Source of the DNA: Lysobacter dokdonensis DS-58
GTDB taxonomy: Bacteria; Pseudomonadota; Gammaproteobacteria; Xanthomonadales; Xanthomonadaceae
Direction: 5' to 3'
Assembly (NCBI RefSeq): GCF_000770795.1
Contig: NZ_JRKJ01000018.1
Location: 1 to 64,000, forward strand
DNA: 64,000 nt
Shown: positions 38,777 through 48,392 of the stretch, one piece after another
Layout of the letters: every line of letters starts with the position of its first letter
Numbering within the stretch: the stretch's first letter is position 1
Made by a program: the position numbers and the translations under genes
Notes under the pieces: generated by a model
Told to the model about the DNA's origin: nothing
What the model saw: the letters and a program-made list of their open reading frames with translations, nothing else
Databases searched by the model: none

Positions 38777-40531
38777 TCACTTCATGGGCTTCTGATCCTG
38801 GTCGTAAGTGCCGATCAGTTCGCCCTTCGCGATGACGTGGCCTTGCGCCGCCTTCAGGAGCTGGTCGCGATCCGCACCGATGGGAAGATCCAGCGTGGTG
38901 TCGAGCGCCAACACCTGGAAGTGATAGTGGTGCGCCGGGTCTTCCGCTGGCGGGCGCGGGCCGAGGTAGCCGGCATTGCCGCGGCTCGTCTTGCCCTGCA
39001 TCAGGCCTGGGGGATCGGGAAGCTTCAGCGATTCGTGCAGGCCTTCGGGCAACTGCGTGACGTTGCCCGGGATATTCCAGGCGACCCAGTGCACGAACGG
39101 CGTGATCGGCTTGGCGTCGGGGTCTTCCATGATGATCGCGTACGACTTCGCGCCGGCGGCCGCCGTCCAGGACAATGCCGGCGATACGCCGTCGTAGTAC
39201 TCGCTGTGCTTCTTCGGGATCGGGGCGTTCGGCTTGATCGTCGGCGACGTGACCTTCAGCGCGCCCGAGGTTTTCGTTTCGTCGCGCTGCATCGCGATCG
39301 GCACGCCGACGCCCATTTTCGCCTGCGCTTCCATCGGGCCGGCCGGTGGCGTCTTCGCTTGTCCCATCGCCTTGCCGTTGGCGGACACGCGATACAGCAC
39401 GCCGTTGACGTCATCGCCGACCAGCAGCGCGCCGTCCTTCGCCATGGCGATGCCCACCGGGCGGCCGAAGTAGGCCTTGCCGCCGTCGGTGAGGAACCCT
39501 GTCATGAACGGTTCGATCTTCGTGGGTGCACCATTCTCGAAATCGACGCGTACCACTTCGTAACCCGACGGCTTGCGACGATTCCACGATCCGTGCATCG
39601 CCACGAACGCATCGCCCTGCCCGTCGAAGGCCATCTGCATCGGCGCTGCGTGCGCGGTGTAGCCCATCACCATGGGCTCGCTGCTCTTCGCCCATTCCTC
39701 GCGCGTGATGCCGCCCGGCGGCGGCGCGCCCTGCACGTTGATTTCGTTCTTGCCGTAGACGTAGGGCCAGCCGTATTTCTTGCCCTTCGCGAGCTTGTTG
39801 AGCTCTTCCTTCTGCACGTCGTCGCCGAGATCGTCGATGCCGTGGTCCACGCCCCACAGCTCACCAGTAGACGGCTCCCAGCCGAATCCGATGGTGTTGC
39901 GGAGCCCACCGGCAAACACCGTGCGCGTCTTGCCGTCGGGCGACATGCGCACGATGGTGGCGTGCTCGGGATTGGATTCGTTGCACGCGTTGCAGGTCGA
40001 ACCGATGCTGACGTAGAGCATGCCGTCGGGGCCGAAGGCGAGCGTGCGATTGGGGTGTTGCCCGCCATCGGGCAGGTCGCCGGCGAGCATCTTCAGCTCT
40101 CCCACGCCGCCGTCGGGTTTCAGGTCGCCGACGAAGACTTCCTTCACCGTCGCCACGTACAGCTTGCCGTCGTGGATGGTGATCCCGTGGGCGCCCGCGC
40201 GATGCAGTACCTCCACCGGTGTACCGTCCGCACGGCCGTCGTTGTCCGCGTCCTGGAGCATCACCACGTCGCCTTCGTCGCGGCGCGACACATAGACGCG
40301 ACCATCGGGGGCGACGGCGAGGATGCGGGCATTGCCGAGGTCTTTCGCGAACACCCCGACCGTGTAACCCGACGGCACGCGCAGCTTCGCGATGTTGTCG
40401 GACGTCGCTTGCGCGCGCGCCGGTTTGGTGACCGAGGTCTGTACGTCGACGTTCGCGGGTTTGTCCTGCGCGACCGCGGCGCCCGCCCATGCAGCCAGGC
40501 ATGCGAGCGTCAGTGCGTTCCTTCGAAACAT
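38777..40531 (-). CDS. PQQ-type sugar/sorbosone dehydrogenase fused to a YbhB/PEBP domain
   Basis: A 584-residue exported protein with a signal peptide (residues 1 to about 21). The first part (about residues 45-415) is a beta-propeller of the glucose/sorbosone dehydrogenase type: GYTVGVFAKDLGNARIL, GQHPNRTLAFGPDGMLY and PVGIAMAKDGALLVGDD. The last 150 residues are a Raf-kinase-inhibitor-like YbhB/PEBP domain: PALSWTAAAGAKSYAIIMED, WVAWNIPG and GPRPPAEDPAHHYHFQVLAL. PQQ binding is inferred only from family. The ATG at 40531 follows an AGGAG site. It is close to the esterase (37 bases). Confidence 0.87.
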   Translation of the reverse strand: MFRRNALTLACLAAWAGAAVAQDKPANVDVQTSVTKPARAQATSDNIAKLRVPSGYTVGVFAKDLGNARILAVAPDGRVYVSRRDEGDVVMLQDADNDGRADGTPVEVLHRAGAHGITIHDGKLYVATVKEVFVGDLKPDGGVGELKMLAGDLPDGGQHPNRTLAFGPDGMLYVSIGSTCNACNESNPEHATIVRMSPDGKTRTVFAGGLRNTIGFGWEPSTGELWGVDHGIDDLGDDVQKEELNKLAKGKKYGWPYVYGKNEINVQGAPPPGGITREEWAKSSEPMVMGYTAHAAPMQMAFDGQGDAFVAMHGSWNRRKPSGYEVVRVDFENGAPTKIEPFMTGFLTDGGKAYFGRPVGIAMAKDGALLVGDDVNGVLYRVSANGKAMGQAKTPPAGPMEAQAKMGVGVPIAMQRDETKTSGALKVTSPTIKPNAPIPKKHSEYYDGVSPALSWTAAAGAKSYAIIMEDPDAKPITPFVHWVAWNIPGNVTQLPEGLHESLKLPDPPGLMQGKTSRGNAGYLGPRPPAEDPAHHYHFQVLALDTTLDLPIGADRDQLLKAAQGHVIAKGELIGTYDQDQKPMK

Positions 40532-40708
40532 GGGCAACTCCTGTCGTGGTCGCGGCATGTTGGAAATCGGCCAGTCCAAGCGAAGTGATCCCCGCACCTG
40601 AATCGCGGAAAGGTTTTCCGCGCCGGTATGGAATCGAGTCGAACTCGACGGCGTTTGCCGTGACACCGGCTGACGGCGGATACGCGGAATCCACTCCGGC
40701 AGACTCCG

Positions 40709-43700
40709 ATGACGCCACCCCCGAACGAGACGCGACCGGCCAAGCGCCGAACTCCCGCGGCATCGCAGGAGGCGCATGGGGAGCCGCCGTCGCACGAGTC
40801 GCACCTGCCTCTGATCGTCGGGCTCGGTGCCTCGGCAGGCGGGCTCGAAGCATTCAGCACCTTCTTCCAGCACGTGCGGGCGGACGAGAACATCGCCTAT
40901 GTGCTGGTGCAGCATCTGTCGCCCGATCACACGAGCATCCTCGGCGAATTGCTGCAACGCCATACCTTGGTGCCGGTGCAGGAAGCCACCGATGGCACCG
41001 CCGTGCAGCCGGGCCACATCTACGTCATTCCGCCGGATGCGACGCTCACGATCCACGAAGGCCTGCTGCAACTGAGCAAGCCCGCGCCGCCGCGGCAATA
41101 TCGCTGGCCCATCGACAGCTTCTTCGAGTCGCTTGCCGAAGACCAGGGCGAGAACGCGGTGGGGATCGTGCTCTCCGGCGCTGGCAGCGACGGCGCGCGG
41201 GGCCTGCGGGCGATCAAGGAACGCGGCGGCCTTGCCCTCGCGCAAGCGAGCATCGATCACGTCGCGATGGCGGGCATGCCCGCGAGCGCTGCCGCGACCG
41301 GCATGGTCGACGACGTGTTGCCGGTCGACCGGATGCCCGCGCGCCTGGTGGCGCATTTCGAACACCTGCGCTTGTCGCGGGCGACGAAGGCCCCGACGGC
41401 ACGCGCCAGGACCTGGCCGCGCACCTGCACACCATCACGGGCCTGTTGCGCGCCCACGTGGGCCACGACTTCAGCCAATACAAGGAAAAGACGCTGGTTC
41501 GCCGCATCCAGCGGCGCATGCAGGTGGCGCAGGCCGATTCGGTCGAGGCCTACATCGCCTTCCTGCAGGGCAATCCGCGCGAACTCGACAACCTGTTCCG
41601 CGAGTTGCTGATCGGCGTGACCGAATTCTTCCGCGACCCCGACGCCTTCGACGTCCTGCAGGAGCAGGCGATCCCGATGTTGCTCGAGGATCGTACGGCG
41701 GCCGACACGCTGCGCGTGTGGATCCCCGCGTGCGCGACGGGCGAGGAAGCGTATTCCATCGCCATCGCCCTCTCGGAGGCCATCGCGCATCGCCGCGGCG
41801 GGCCGAAGGTGCAGATCTTCGCCACGGACATCGACGACCGCGCGATCAACAGCGCGCGCGCCGGGCGCTTCCGCGGCCCGTTGCCGGGCGTGTCGCCGGA
41901 ACGGCTGGAGCGGTGGTTCGTGCAGGACGGCGATTACTACGTGGTGGTCAAGCCGATCCGCGAAATGATCGTCTTCTCACCCCACAGCGCGATCAAAGAC
42001 CCGCCGTTCTCGCGCGTGGACCTGATCTCCTGCCGCAACCTGCTCATCTACCTCAATTCCGAATTGCAGGAACAGGTGCTCCGCACGTTCCACTACGCGT
42101 TGCGTTCGGGCGGCGTGCTGATGCTGGGGCCATCGGAAAGCCTGGGACGCAGCACCACGATGTTCTCGGTGCTCGACAAGAAGCACCGCCTGTACGTGCG
42201 CCGCAGCGAGAGCCGCGGTGCCTTGCCGATGGCCGCGCCGCGCCGGCTCACGCCGGTGGACACCGGCGCCCGGGCGTTCACGCAAGCACGGGGCGGCGTC
42301 GCCGAGGACATGATCGACCGCAACGCGCGCCGCGCGCTGGAACGGCACGGCCCCGCGTACGTCGTGATCGACTCCAACCACGACATCCTGCGCTTCTTCG
42401 GCGACACCGGGCGCTACCTCGGCCCGAGCACCGGTACCGCGAGCCTCAACTTGTTCGCGCTGCTGCACAAGGGATTGCGCGCGCCCGCGCGCAGCGCGTT
42501 GCAGCAGGCCCTCGCGCGCCAGGCGGTCGTGCAGGAAGGCCAGATCAGCGGGCGCGGCAACGAGCGCATCCCCGTGCGCCTCATCGCCGAACCGATCTTC
42601 GAACAGGAAGAGAGCCGCGACGAGCGCCGCACGAACCTGTGCGTGCTGATCTTCAAGGAACTCTCGCCGGCCACGAAAACGCCGGAGTCCGTCCCCTCGG
42701 CCGAAGGCGCCCGCGCCGCGAAGGGTGACACCCGCCGCGCCCAGGAACTCGAGCTCGAACTGGCGACGACGCGCGAGCAACTGCACACGGCCATCGACGA
42801 GCTCGAAACCGCCAACGAGGAGATGAAGTCCGCCAACGAGGAATACCAGTCGGTCAACGAGGAACTGCAATCCTCGAACGAAGAACTGGAAACCTCCAAG
42901 GAGGAAATGCAGTCGATCAACGAAGAACTGCAGACGGTCAACGTCGAGCTCAACAGCAAGAACGAAGCGCTCGGCCGCCTCAACAGCGACCTGCACAACC
43001 TGCTGGAAAGCACGCAGATCGCCACGTTGTTCCTGGATTCCTCGTTGCACGTCAGCGGCTTCACGCCGGCGATCAGCGACCTGTTCCACCTGCGCGAAGG
43101 CGACCACGGCCGACCGATCACCGAGATCACCGCGCGCATCCCGTATCCGCAGCTGAAAGCCGACGTCAAGCAGGTCTTGCGCACGCTGGCGATGGTCGAG
43201 CGCGTGCTGCCGGGAGGCGTGGACGGCGCGGTGTATCTGCTGCGCATGCGTCCCTATCGCACGACCGACAACGTCATCGACGGCGTTGTGCTCACCTTCA
43301 TCGACATCACCGAGCGGCAACAGCACGAGTACGAACGCGGGCGGTTGGCGGCGATCGTCGATTCGTCGTGGGACGCGATCATCGGCCATTCGCGCGACGG
43401 CACGATCACGACCTGGAACGCCGGCGCCGAGCGCATGTTCGGCCATGCCGCGACGCGCGCGATCGGGCATTCGCTGTTGATGCTGGTGCCGCCGGACGGA
43501 CAAGACGAATTGAAGTCGCTGCTCGCCATCAGCGCGGGCGAACAGCCGATGACCGAAGAACGCCTGATGAACTGGCTGCGCCAGGACGGCGCGCCGCTTG
43601 CAGTATCGGTGCGCACCTCGCCGGTGCTCGACCAGTCCGGCGCCGTCATCGCCGGCTCGACCATCGTGCGCGACATCACCGAGCCCAAGCGCACGGCGTT

Positions 43701-44682
43701 CCGATTGCAGGAGACCGAGCGACGCCTGGCGGACGTCGTCGCCCAGACCACCATCGGTGTCGCGCAGGTGACGCTCGACGGCAACGTGGAAACGGTGAAT
43801 CCGCGCTTCTGCGAAATCCTGGCGCGCTCCAACGACGCGGTGCTCGGCCGGCACTTCCGCGACTTCACGGACGCGCAGGACGTCGACGAAAGCGAGCGCC
43901 TGTTCGCGAAGCTTGTCGCCGACGGCGCGCCGTTCCAGGTCGAGCAACGCTACGTGCGGCCCGACGGCACGCGCGTCTGGGCCAACACGCACGTCTCGCT
44001 GATCCACGGCGAAGACGGCCTGCCCCGTCGCGCGGTGGCGATGGTGCTGGACATCACGCAGCGCAAGCTGGCCACGGAGCATCGCGAACTGCTGCTCCGC
44101 GAGCTCAACCATCGCGTGAAAAACACGCTCGCAACCGTGCAGGCGATCACCACGCAGACGCTCGCCAACGCCGACGATCTCGGCGGGTTCAAGTCGGATT
44201 TCTTCGCGCGCCTGCAGGCGCTCGCGCGCTCGCACGACTTGCTCGCGAAGGAAAGCTGGCAGGGCGCGGATCTGTCCGCGCTGTTGCTGGAGGAACTCGC
44301 GCCCTACGCGACCTCCAGCGGCGTCGCGCCCGATATCGACGGCGATGCGGTGCGCCTGTCCGCGCGGGAAGCGCTCGCCCTGGGCATGGCCTTGCATGAG
44401 CTCGCGACCAACGCGGCGAAGTACGGCGCGTTCTCCGATGCGAACGGCAAGGTGCGCGTGCGCTGGCAGGTTTTGACGCGCGACGGTGCGCGCTGGCTGG
44501 AATTGCGCTGGGAGGAACGCGACGGCCCGGCCGTGACGACGCCTTCACGCCGCGGGTTCGGCACGCGATTGGTGAACGACGGTATCCGACATGAATTGGG
44601 CGGCAACGTCTCGCTCGACTTTGCACCGGCCGGCTTGACGTGCATGATCGAATTTCCGCTCAAAGACGACTCCGTCTCGTGA
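40709..44682 (+). pseudogene. Frameshifted CheB-CheR-PAS-HWE histidine kinase
   Basis: Two reading frames together encode one chemotaxis-like hybrid kinase. From 40709 the CheB methylesterase domain (GLGASAGG, AYVLVQHLSPDH, SGAGSDGARG) is read. Near 41391 the frame changes by one base, and the CheR domain (VGHDFSQYKEKTLVRRIQRR, ACATGEEAYSIA) continues. Then come a long coiled coil (repeating NEE motifs), several PAS domains and a HisKA_2/HWE kinase (LRELNHRVKNTLATVQ, LHELATNAAKYGAF, LRWEERDG). Adding one C to the CCCC at 41391-41394 restores KAPDGTRQDL without a stop. A sequencing error, a true mutation or two separate proteins cannot be told apart here. A response regulator overlaps the end. 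Confidence 0.85.
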
Positions 44683-45074
44683 TCGAACCGGCTGCCCAGC
44701 CCGATCCACGAACACCCCGGACCCGCCTGCTGATGGTGGAAGACGAAATGTGCCTGGCAATGGTGTTGAGCGACCTGCTCGAAGGCGAGGGTTACGAAGT
44801 CGTGTCGGCGGGCCGCTTGTCCGATGCGCAACGCCTCGCGTCGCAGGACTTCGACGTCGCGATCCTCGACATCAACCTCGGCGGCGATCTCGTCTATCCG
44901 GTGGCGCGCACATTGCGCGAACGCGGCGTGCCCTTCCTGTTCGCATCGGCGTACGGGGCGTCGGTGTTGCCGGCGGAATTCAGCCACATGCAGGTGGTCG
45001 CAAAGCCCTATGCGGCCGAACGCATCACGAGTGCAATCGCCGGCTTGCTCGCCAGCGAACGCGCGGCCCGCTAA
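44679..45074 (+). CDS. Single-domain response regulator
   Basis: A 131-residue CheY-like receiver. The acidic pocket is in LLMVEDEMCLAMV, the phospho-acceptor Asp in VAILDINLGG, and the conserved Lys in VVAKPYAAERI. The GTG at 44679 overlaps the kinase stop by four bases, so the pair is cotranslated. There is no output domain; the partner target is unknown. Confidence 0.92.
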   Translation: MIEPAAQPDPRTPRTRLLMVEDEMCLAMVLSDLLEGEGYEVVSAGRLSDAQRLASQDFDVAILDINLGGDLVYPVARTLRERGVPFLFASAYGASVLPAEFSHMQVVAKPYAAERITSAIAGLLASERAAR

Positions 45075-45592
45075 TCGCGCAGGCGCTCGAGTTCCAGTCG
45101 CAACATCTCCGCATTGGCATCGGCCCACATCGCGAGCCAGTGCACGGCCGCCGCGCGGGTGGTCGTCACGCGCGTGCCGCGGAATTGCCACGGGCGATAC
45201 AACCGCGTGACCGCGTACCATCCGCGATCGCTGTGGTCGGGGATCGCTTCGGCGATCGGCAGCCGGTTCCGCGGGACGTACACCATGCGCGCGCTCGAGT
45301 CGCGCTCCCAGAAGTCCCGCACCTCCCAATCGAACCCTTCGGGGAGCGGCACGCCGCACGTCGGGTCGTAGCCCAGGCGCAATGCGAGGTCTGGTTGCAG
45401 CACCACGTAGAAGTGATCGTCGAACGCGCCTTCGATGCGTTCGACGAGGTCGGCGGGCAGGCCGTCGGTATCGAACGTTCCGCAATGCCGCAACGGGCCG
45501 TGCCCGCGCTCGGCTTCGCGCGAGGCCTTCATGCAATCGGGCACGAGGACCAGCTCCCCTCGCCCGGTGTACACGCTGCATCGCATGTTCAT
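45071..45592 (-). CDS. Hypothetical protein of unknown function
   Basis: A 173-residue cytosolic protein starting MNMRCSVYTGRGELVLVP, ending MLRLELERLRD. Aromatic and charged regions are seen (FDDHFYVVLQPDLALRLGYDP, RDFWERDSSARMVYVPRNRLP), but no recognised domain. GGAGGG sits directly before the ATG. It is convergent with, and overlaps by four bases, the response regulator gene. Confidence 0.65.
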   Translation of the reverse strand: MNMRCSVYTGRGELVLVPDCMKASREAERGHGPLRHCGTFDTDGLPADLVERIEGAFDDHFYVVLQPDLALRLGYDPTCGVPLPEGFDWEVRDFWERDSSARMVYVPRNRLPIAEAIPDHSDRGWYAVTRLYRPWQFRGTRVTTTRAAAVHWLAMWADANAEMLRLELERLRD

Positions 45593-45637
45593 TCCCTCCG
45601 GGGCCGATGATCGTCGCGTCCGCCGCGATAAGCCGGC

Positions 45638-45705
45638 GTGAACATTTTCACGCCGCCTGCGCATCGCCTGCACGTGCATGAATGCGCGCGGTGAACTGTA
45701 TTCAC
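45638..45705. promoter_or_regulatory. Two GTGAA-N4/5-TTCAC palindromes in a divergent intergenic region
   Basis: GTGAACATTTTCAC (45638-45651) and GTGAACTGTATTCAC (45691-45705) are two near-identical inverted repeats 53 bases apart, between a minus-strand gene and a plus-strand gene of unknown function. They look like paired binding sites for one transcription factor. The protein is unknown. Confidence 0.5.
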
Positions 45706-45733
45706 CCCGGGCGCGGAATCCGGCACCATTTCC

Positions 45734-46078
45734 ATGCGTCGACTCTTTCGCGATTCGCACATGGCCCCCATCGATCCCCGCGTCATCGTCATCGTCACCT
45801 TCGTCGGCGGCCCGCTGCATGGTTTGCAGCAGGCCCTGGATTCGCCGGCGGAACAGTTCTGGCGCGACCTGCCCAACGGGTCGGCGCTGCTTTACGGGCG
45901 GCGCTGGATGTCCGCCGACGACGGGGGCGATTCACCCGCGCATGCGGTGTACTCGCCCGTGGGTATGTCGGAACACGCGTTTCGCGAGCTGTTGCCGACG
46001 GTCGAACTGGAACTGCGCGACCAACCCGTCGCCGCGTTCTCCAACGAAGCCAACAAGCAATCGCGCGGCACCTCCTGA
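45734..46078 (+). CDS. Small hypothetical protein
   Basis: A 114-residue protein with an internal start option at 45761 (MAPIDPRVIVIVTF). It contains GGPLHGLQQALDSPAEQFWRD-type sequence and ends EANKQSRGTS. No family is recognised. It is followed by a STAS-like gene 22 bases later and is divergent from another unknown gene across the palindromic region. Confidence 0.6.
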   Translation: MRRLFRDSHMAPIDPRVIVIVTFVGGPLHGLQQALDSPAEQFWRDLPNGSALLYGRRWMSADDGGDSPAHAVYSPVGMSEHAFRELLPTVELELRDQPVAAFSNEANKQSRGTS

Positions 46079-46100
46079 AACCCTGCACGGAACGGATTCC

Positions 46101-46493
46101 ATGCCCCATACGCTCCATCATCCCGACCCTCGGACCGTCGAAGTCCGCTACACCGGCGTCGTCGGTTACGCCGAGCGCACGCTCGCCGTCGAACACACCG
46201 CGCGCGAAGCCCACGCCAGGCAGGCGGACCGGCTGCTGATCGATTTCACCAGCTGCGCGACGATCGAGGAAGACAAGGCGCATCGCGCCGACTACATCGC
46301 GCGCACGATCACGCTGTTCACGATGAAGAACGCCCGCGTCGCATTGGTCGGCGTGCCCGCGGAATTCGCGTGGCCCGCCGAACTGGCGTGCGAAATCCGG
46401 CACATTCCGGCGCGCACGTTCGATACGCGCGAGGATGCGCTGGAGTGGTTGGCGTTGGACCGGGTGGAATTGGACGCACCCGACGTCGTTTGA
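46101..46493 (+). CDS. STAS/SpoIIAA-like domain protein
   Basis: A 130-residue protein with alternating beta-strands and helices: TVEVRYTGVVGYAE, then RLLIDFTSCATIEEDKAHRA and RVALVGVPAEFAW. It resembles the SpoIIAA-like anti-sigma antagonist/STAS fold seen in small stress-signalling proteins. No phosphorylated Ser is clearly identifiable. Function is unknown. It ends one base from the convergent cysA gene. Confidence 0.6.
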   Translation: MPHTLHHPDPRTVEVRYTGVVGYAERTLAVEHTAREAHARQADRLLIDFTSCATIEEDKAHRADYIARTITLFTMKNARVALVGVPAEFAWPAELACEIRHIPARTFDTREDALEWLALDRVELDAPDVV

Positions 46494-46494
46494 G

Positions 46495-47544
46495 TCAACG
46501 CGCGTCCGGATACACCGCGGCGCGCATCGGGCGTACGCGCACCACATCGCCCACGCGCGGCACTTGCGCCTGCTGCGCATCGCCCAGGTCCAGCTCCATC
46601 GTGCGCGGTTGCCCCGCGCATTCGAGTTCGACCGTGATGCGGTCGGCGCGACGGAACAGATCGACCACCTTGGCCGCGAAACCGTCTCCTTCGTTGACGA
46701 TGGCGAGCTCGTGCGGCCGCGTCATCAGGATCGCCGCGCCCGTGTAGTCGCCTTCCATCGGCAGCGCGAGCGATTGACCCGCCATCCGGAACACGCCGTC
46801 GTGCACCTGGCCTTCGATGCGGTTGGCGCGGCCGATGAATTCGAAGACGAACGGCGAGGCCGGCGCGCGGTGGATGTCTTCGACGGAGGCGACCTGTTCG
46901 ATGCCGCCATCGCGCATCACGACGACGCGGTCGGCCAGCTCGAGCGCTTCTTCCTGGTCATGCGTGACGAAGAGCGTCGTCTGCCCGGTGCGCTCGTGCA
47001 GGCGGCGCAGCCAGCGGCGCAATTCGACGCGCACCTTGGTGTCCAGCGCGCCGAAGGGTTCGTCGAGCAGCAGCACGTTCGGCTTGATCGCCAGTGCGCG
47101 CGCGAGTGCGACGCGCTGCTTCTGCCCGCCCGACAATTGGTCCGGATAGCGCGTGCCGAGCTCGGGCAACTGGATCAACGCGAGCAGTTCCTCCACGCGC
47201 TTGGCGATCTCCACCTTCGGTGGCCGCTGGCTGCGGGGGCGGCTGCGCAGGCCGAAGGCGATGTTTTCCGCGACCGTCATGTGGCGGAACAGCGCGTATT
47301 GCTGGAAGACGAAGCCGACGTTGCGCTGGCGCAGGCGCATCGACGTCGCATCGGTTTCGCCGAAGTGCAACGTGCCGGCGTCGGGATGCAGCAGGCCCGC
47401 GATCACGCGCAGCAACGTGGTCTTGCCGGAGCCCGAGGGCCCGAGCAACGCGACCAGTTCGCCCGAGGCGATGTCCAGGTCGACCCCGTCCAGCGCCGCG
47501 ACGCCGGGATAGTGCTTGCTGATGCCTTTGAGGTGCAGGTCCAT
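46495..47544 (-). CDS. cysA: Sulfate/thiosulfate ABC transporter ATP-binding protein
   Basis: A 349-residue ATPase. Walker A is GPSGSGKTT, the ABC signature LSGGQKQRVALARALA, Walker B VLLLDEPFGALD, and the switch H-loop VTHDQEE. A C-terminal regulatory TOBE-like domain follows. It powers uptake with CysT, CysW and Sbp. It is the last gene of the sulfate operon, 5 bases from cysW. Confidence 0.95.
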   Translation of the reverse strand: MDLHLKGISKHYPGVAALDGVDLDIASGELVALLGPSGSGKTTLLRVIAGLLHPDAGTLHFGETDATSMRLRQRNVGFVFQQYALFRHMTVAENIAFGLRSRPRSQRPPKVEIAKRVEELLALIQLPELGTRYPDQLSGGQKQRVALARALAIKPNVLLLDEPFGALDTKVRVELRRWLRRLHERTGQTTLFVTHDQEEALELADRVVVMRDGGIEQVASVEDIHRAPASPFVFEFIGRANRIEGQVHDGVFRMAGQSLALPMEGDYTGAAILMTRPHELAIVNEGDGFAAKVVDLFRRADRITVELECAGQPRTMELDLGDAQQAQVPRVGDVVRVRPMRAAVYPDAR

Positions 47545-47549
47545 GCGGC

Positions 47550-48392
47550 TCAGTGTCTCCGATGCGTCCGCGCCAGTGCATCGCCGTGGCGCGCTTCGAG
47601 CCAGAAGCGCACCACCAGCGTGACGAGTGCGAGCCCCGCGAGGAGCGAGGCCACCGCGAAGGCCGCGGTCGCGTTGAATTCGTTGTAGAGGATCTCGATG
47701 TGCAGCGGCAGCGTGTTGGTCAGGCCGCGGATGTGGCCCGAAACCACCGACACCGCACCGAACTCACCCATCGCCCGTGCGCCGCACAGCAAAACCCCGT
47801 ACAGCAGCGCCCACTTGATGTTCGGCAATGTGATCCGGCGGAACATCTGCCACGGGCCCGCGCCAAGGGAGCGCGCGGCGAGTTCCTCTTCCGCGCCCTG
47901 CTGTTCCATCAGCGGAATCAGTTCGCGCGCGACGAACGGGAAGGTGATGAACAACGTCGCGAGCACGATGCCGGGCCGAGCGAACAGGATTTCCAGGCCG
48001 AAGCGATCGATGACCGGCGCGAACCACCCTTCCCGTCCGAACAACAACACCAGGCACAGGCCCGCGACGACAGGCGACACCGCGAACGGCAGGTCGATCA
48101 GCGCCAGCAGCAACTGCTTGCCGCGGAATTCGAAACGCGTCACGGCCCATGCGGTCGCCAGGCCGAAGAACGCATTGAGCGGGATGACGATCGCGGCCGT
48201 GATCAGCGTGAGTTCCAAGGCGGCGCGCGCGTCGGGTTCGGTGAGCGCGGCCCACCACACGCCGACGCCCTCGGAGAACGCCGCGCCGAGCACCATCGCG
48301 AGCGGCATCACCAGCAACAGCGCCATGACGATCACGCCAAGTGTCGTCAGCCCGATGCGCAACCAGCGCGGCGGCCGCAGCGGATCATCCAT
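47550..48392 (-). CDS. cysW: Sulfate ABC transporter permease CysW
   Basis: A 280-residue permease with six transmembrane segments. The EAA-like loop is EEELAARSLGAGPWQMFRRI, and the conserved cytoplasmic contact is ARAMGEFGAVSVVSGHI. It overlaps cysT by eight bases. Sulfate specificity follows from gene order and cysA/sbp. Confidence 0.93.
   Translation of the reverse strand: MDDPLRPPRWLRIGLTTLGVIVMALLLVMPLAMVLGAAFSEGVGVWWAALTEPDARAALELTLITAAIVIPLNAFFGLATAWAVTRFEFRGKQLLLALIDLPFAVSPVVAGLCLVLLFGREGWFAPVIDRFGLEILFARPGIVLATLFITFPFVARELIPLMEQQGAEEELAARSLGAGPWQMFRRITLPNIKWALLYGVLLCGARAMGEFGAVSVVSGHIRGLTNTLPLHIEILYNEFNATAAFAVASLLAGLALVTLVVRFWLEARHGDALARTHRRH

Noticed and set aside
41977-44397. An 806-codon open frame on the minus strand opposite the kinase
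   Set aside because: It mirrors the plus-strand CheR/PAS/kinase gene, has arginine/glutamine/valine-rich composition typical of shadow frames in high-GC DNA, and shows no recognisable domain.
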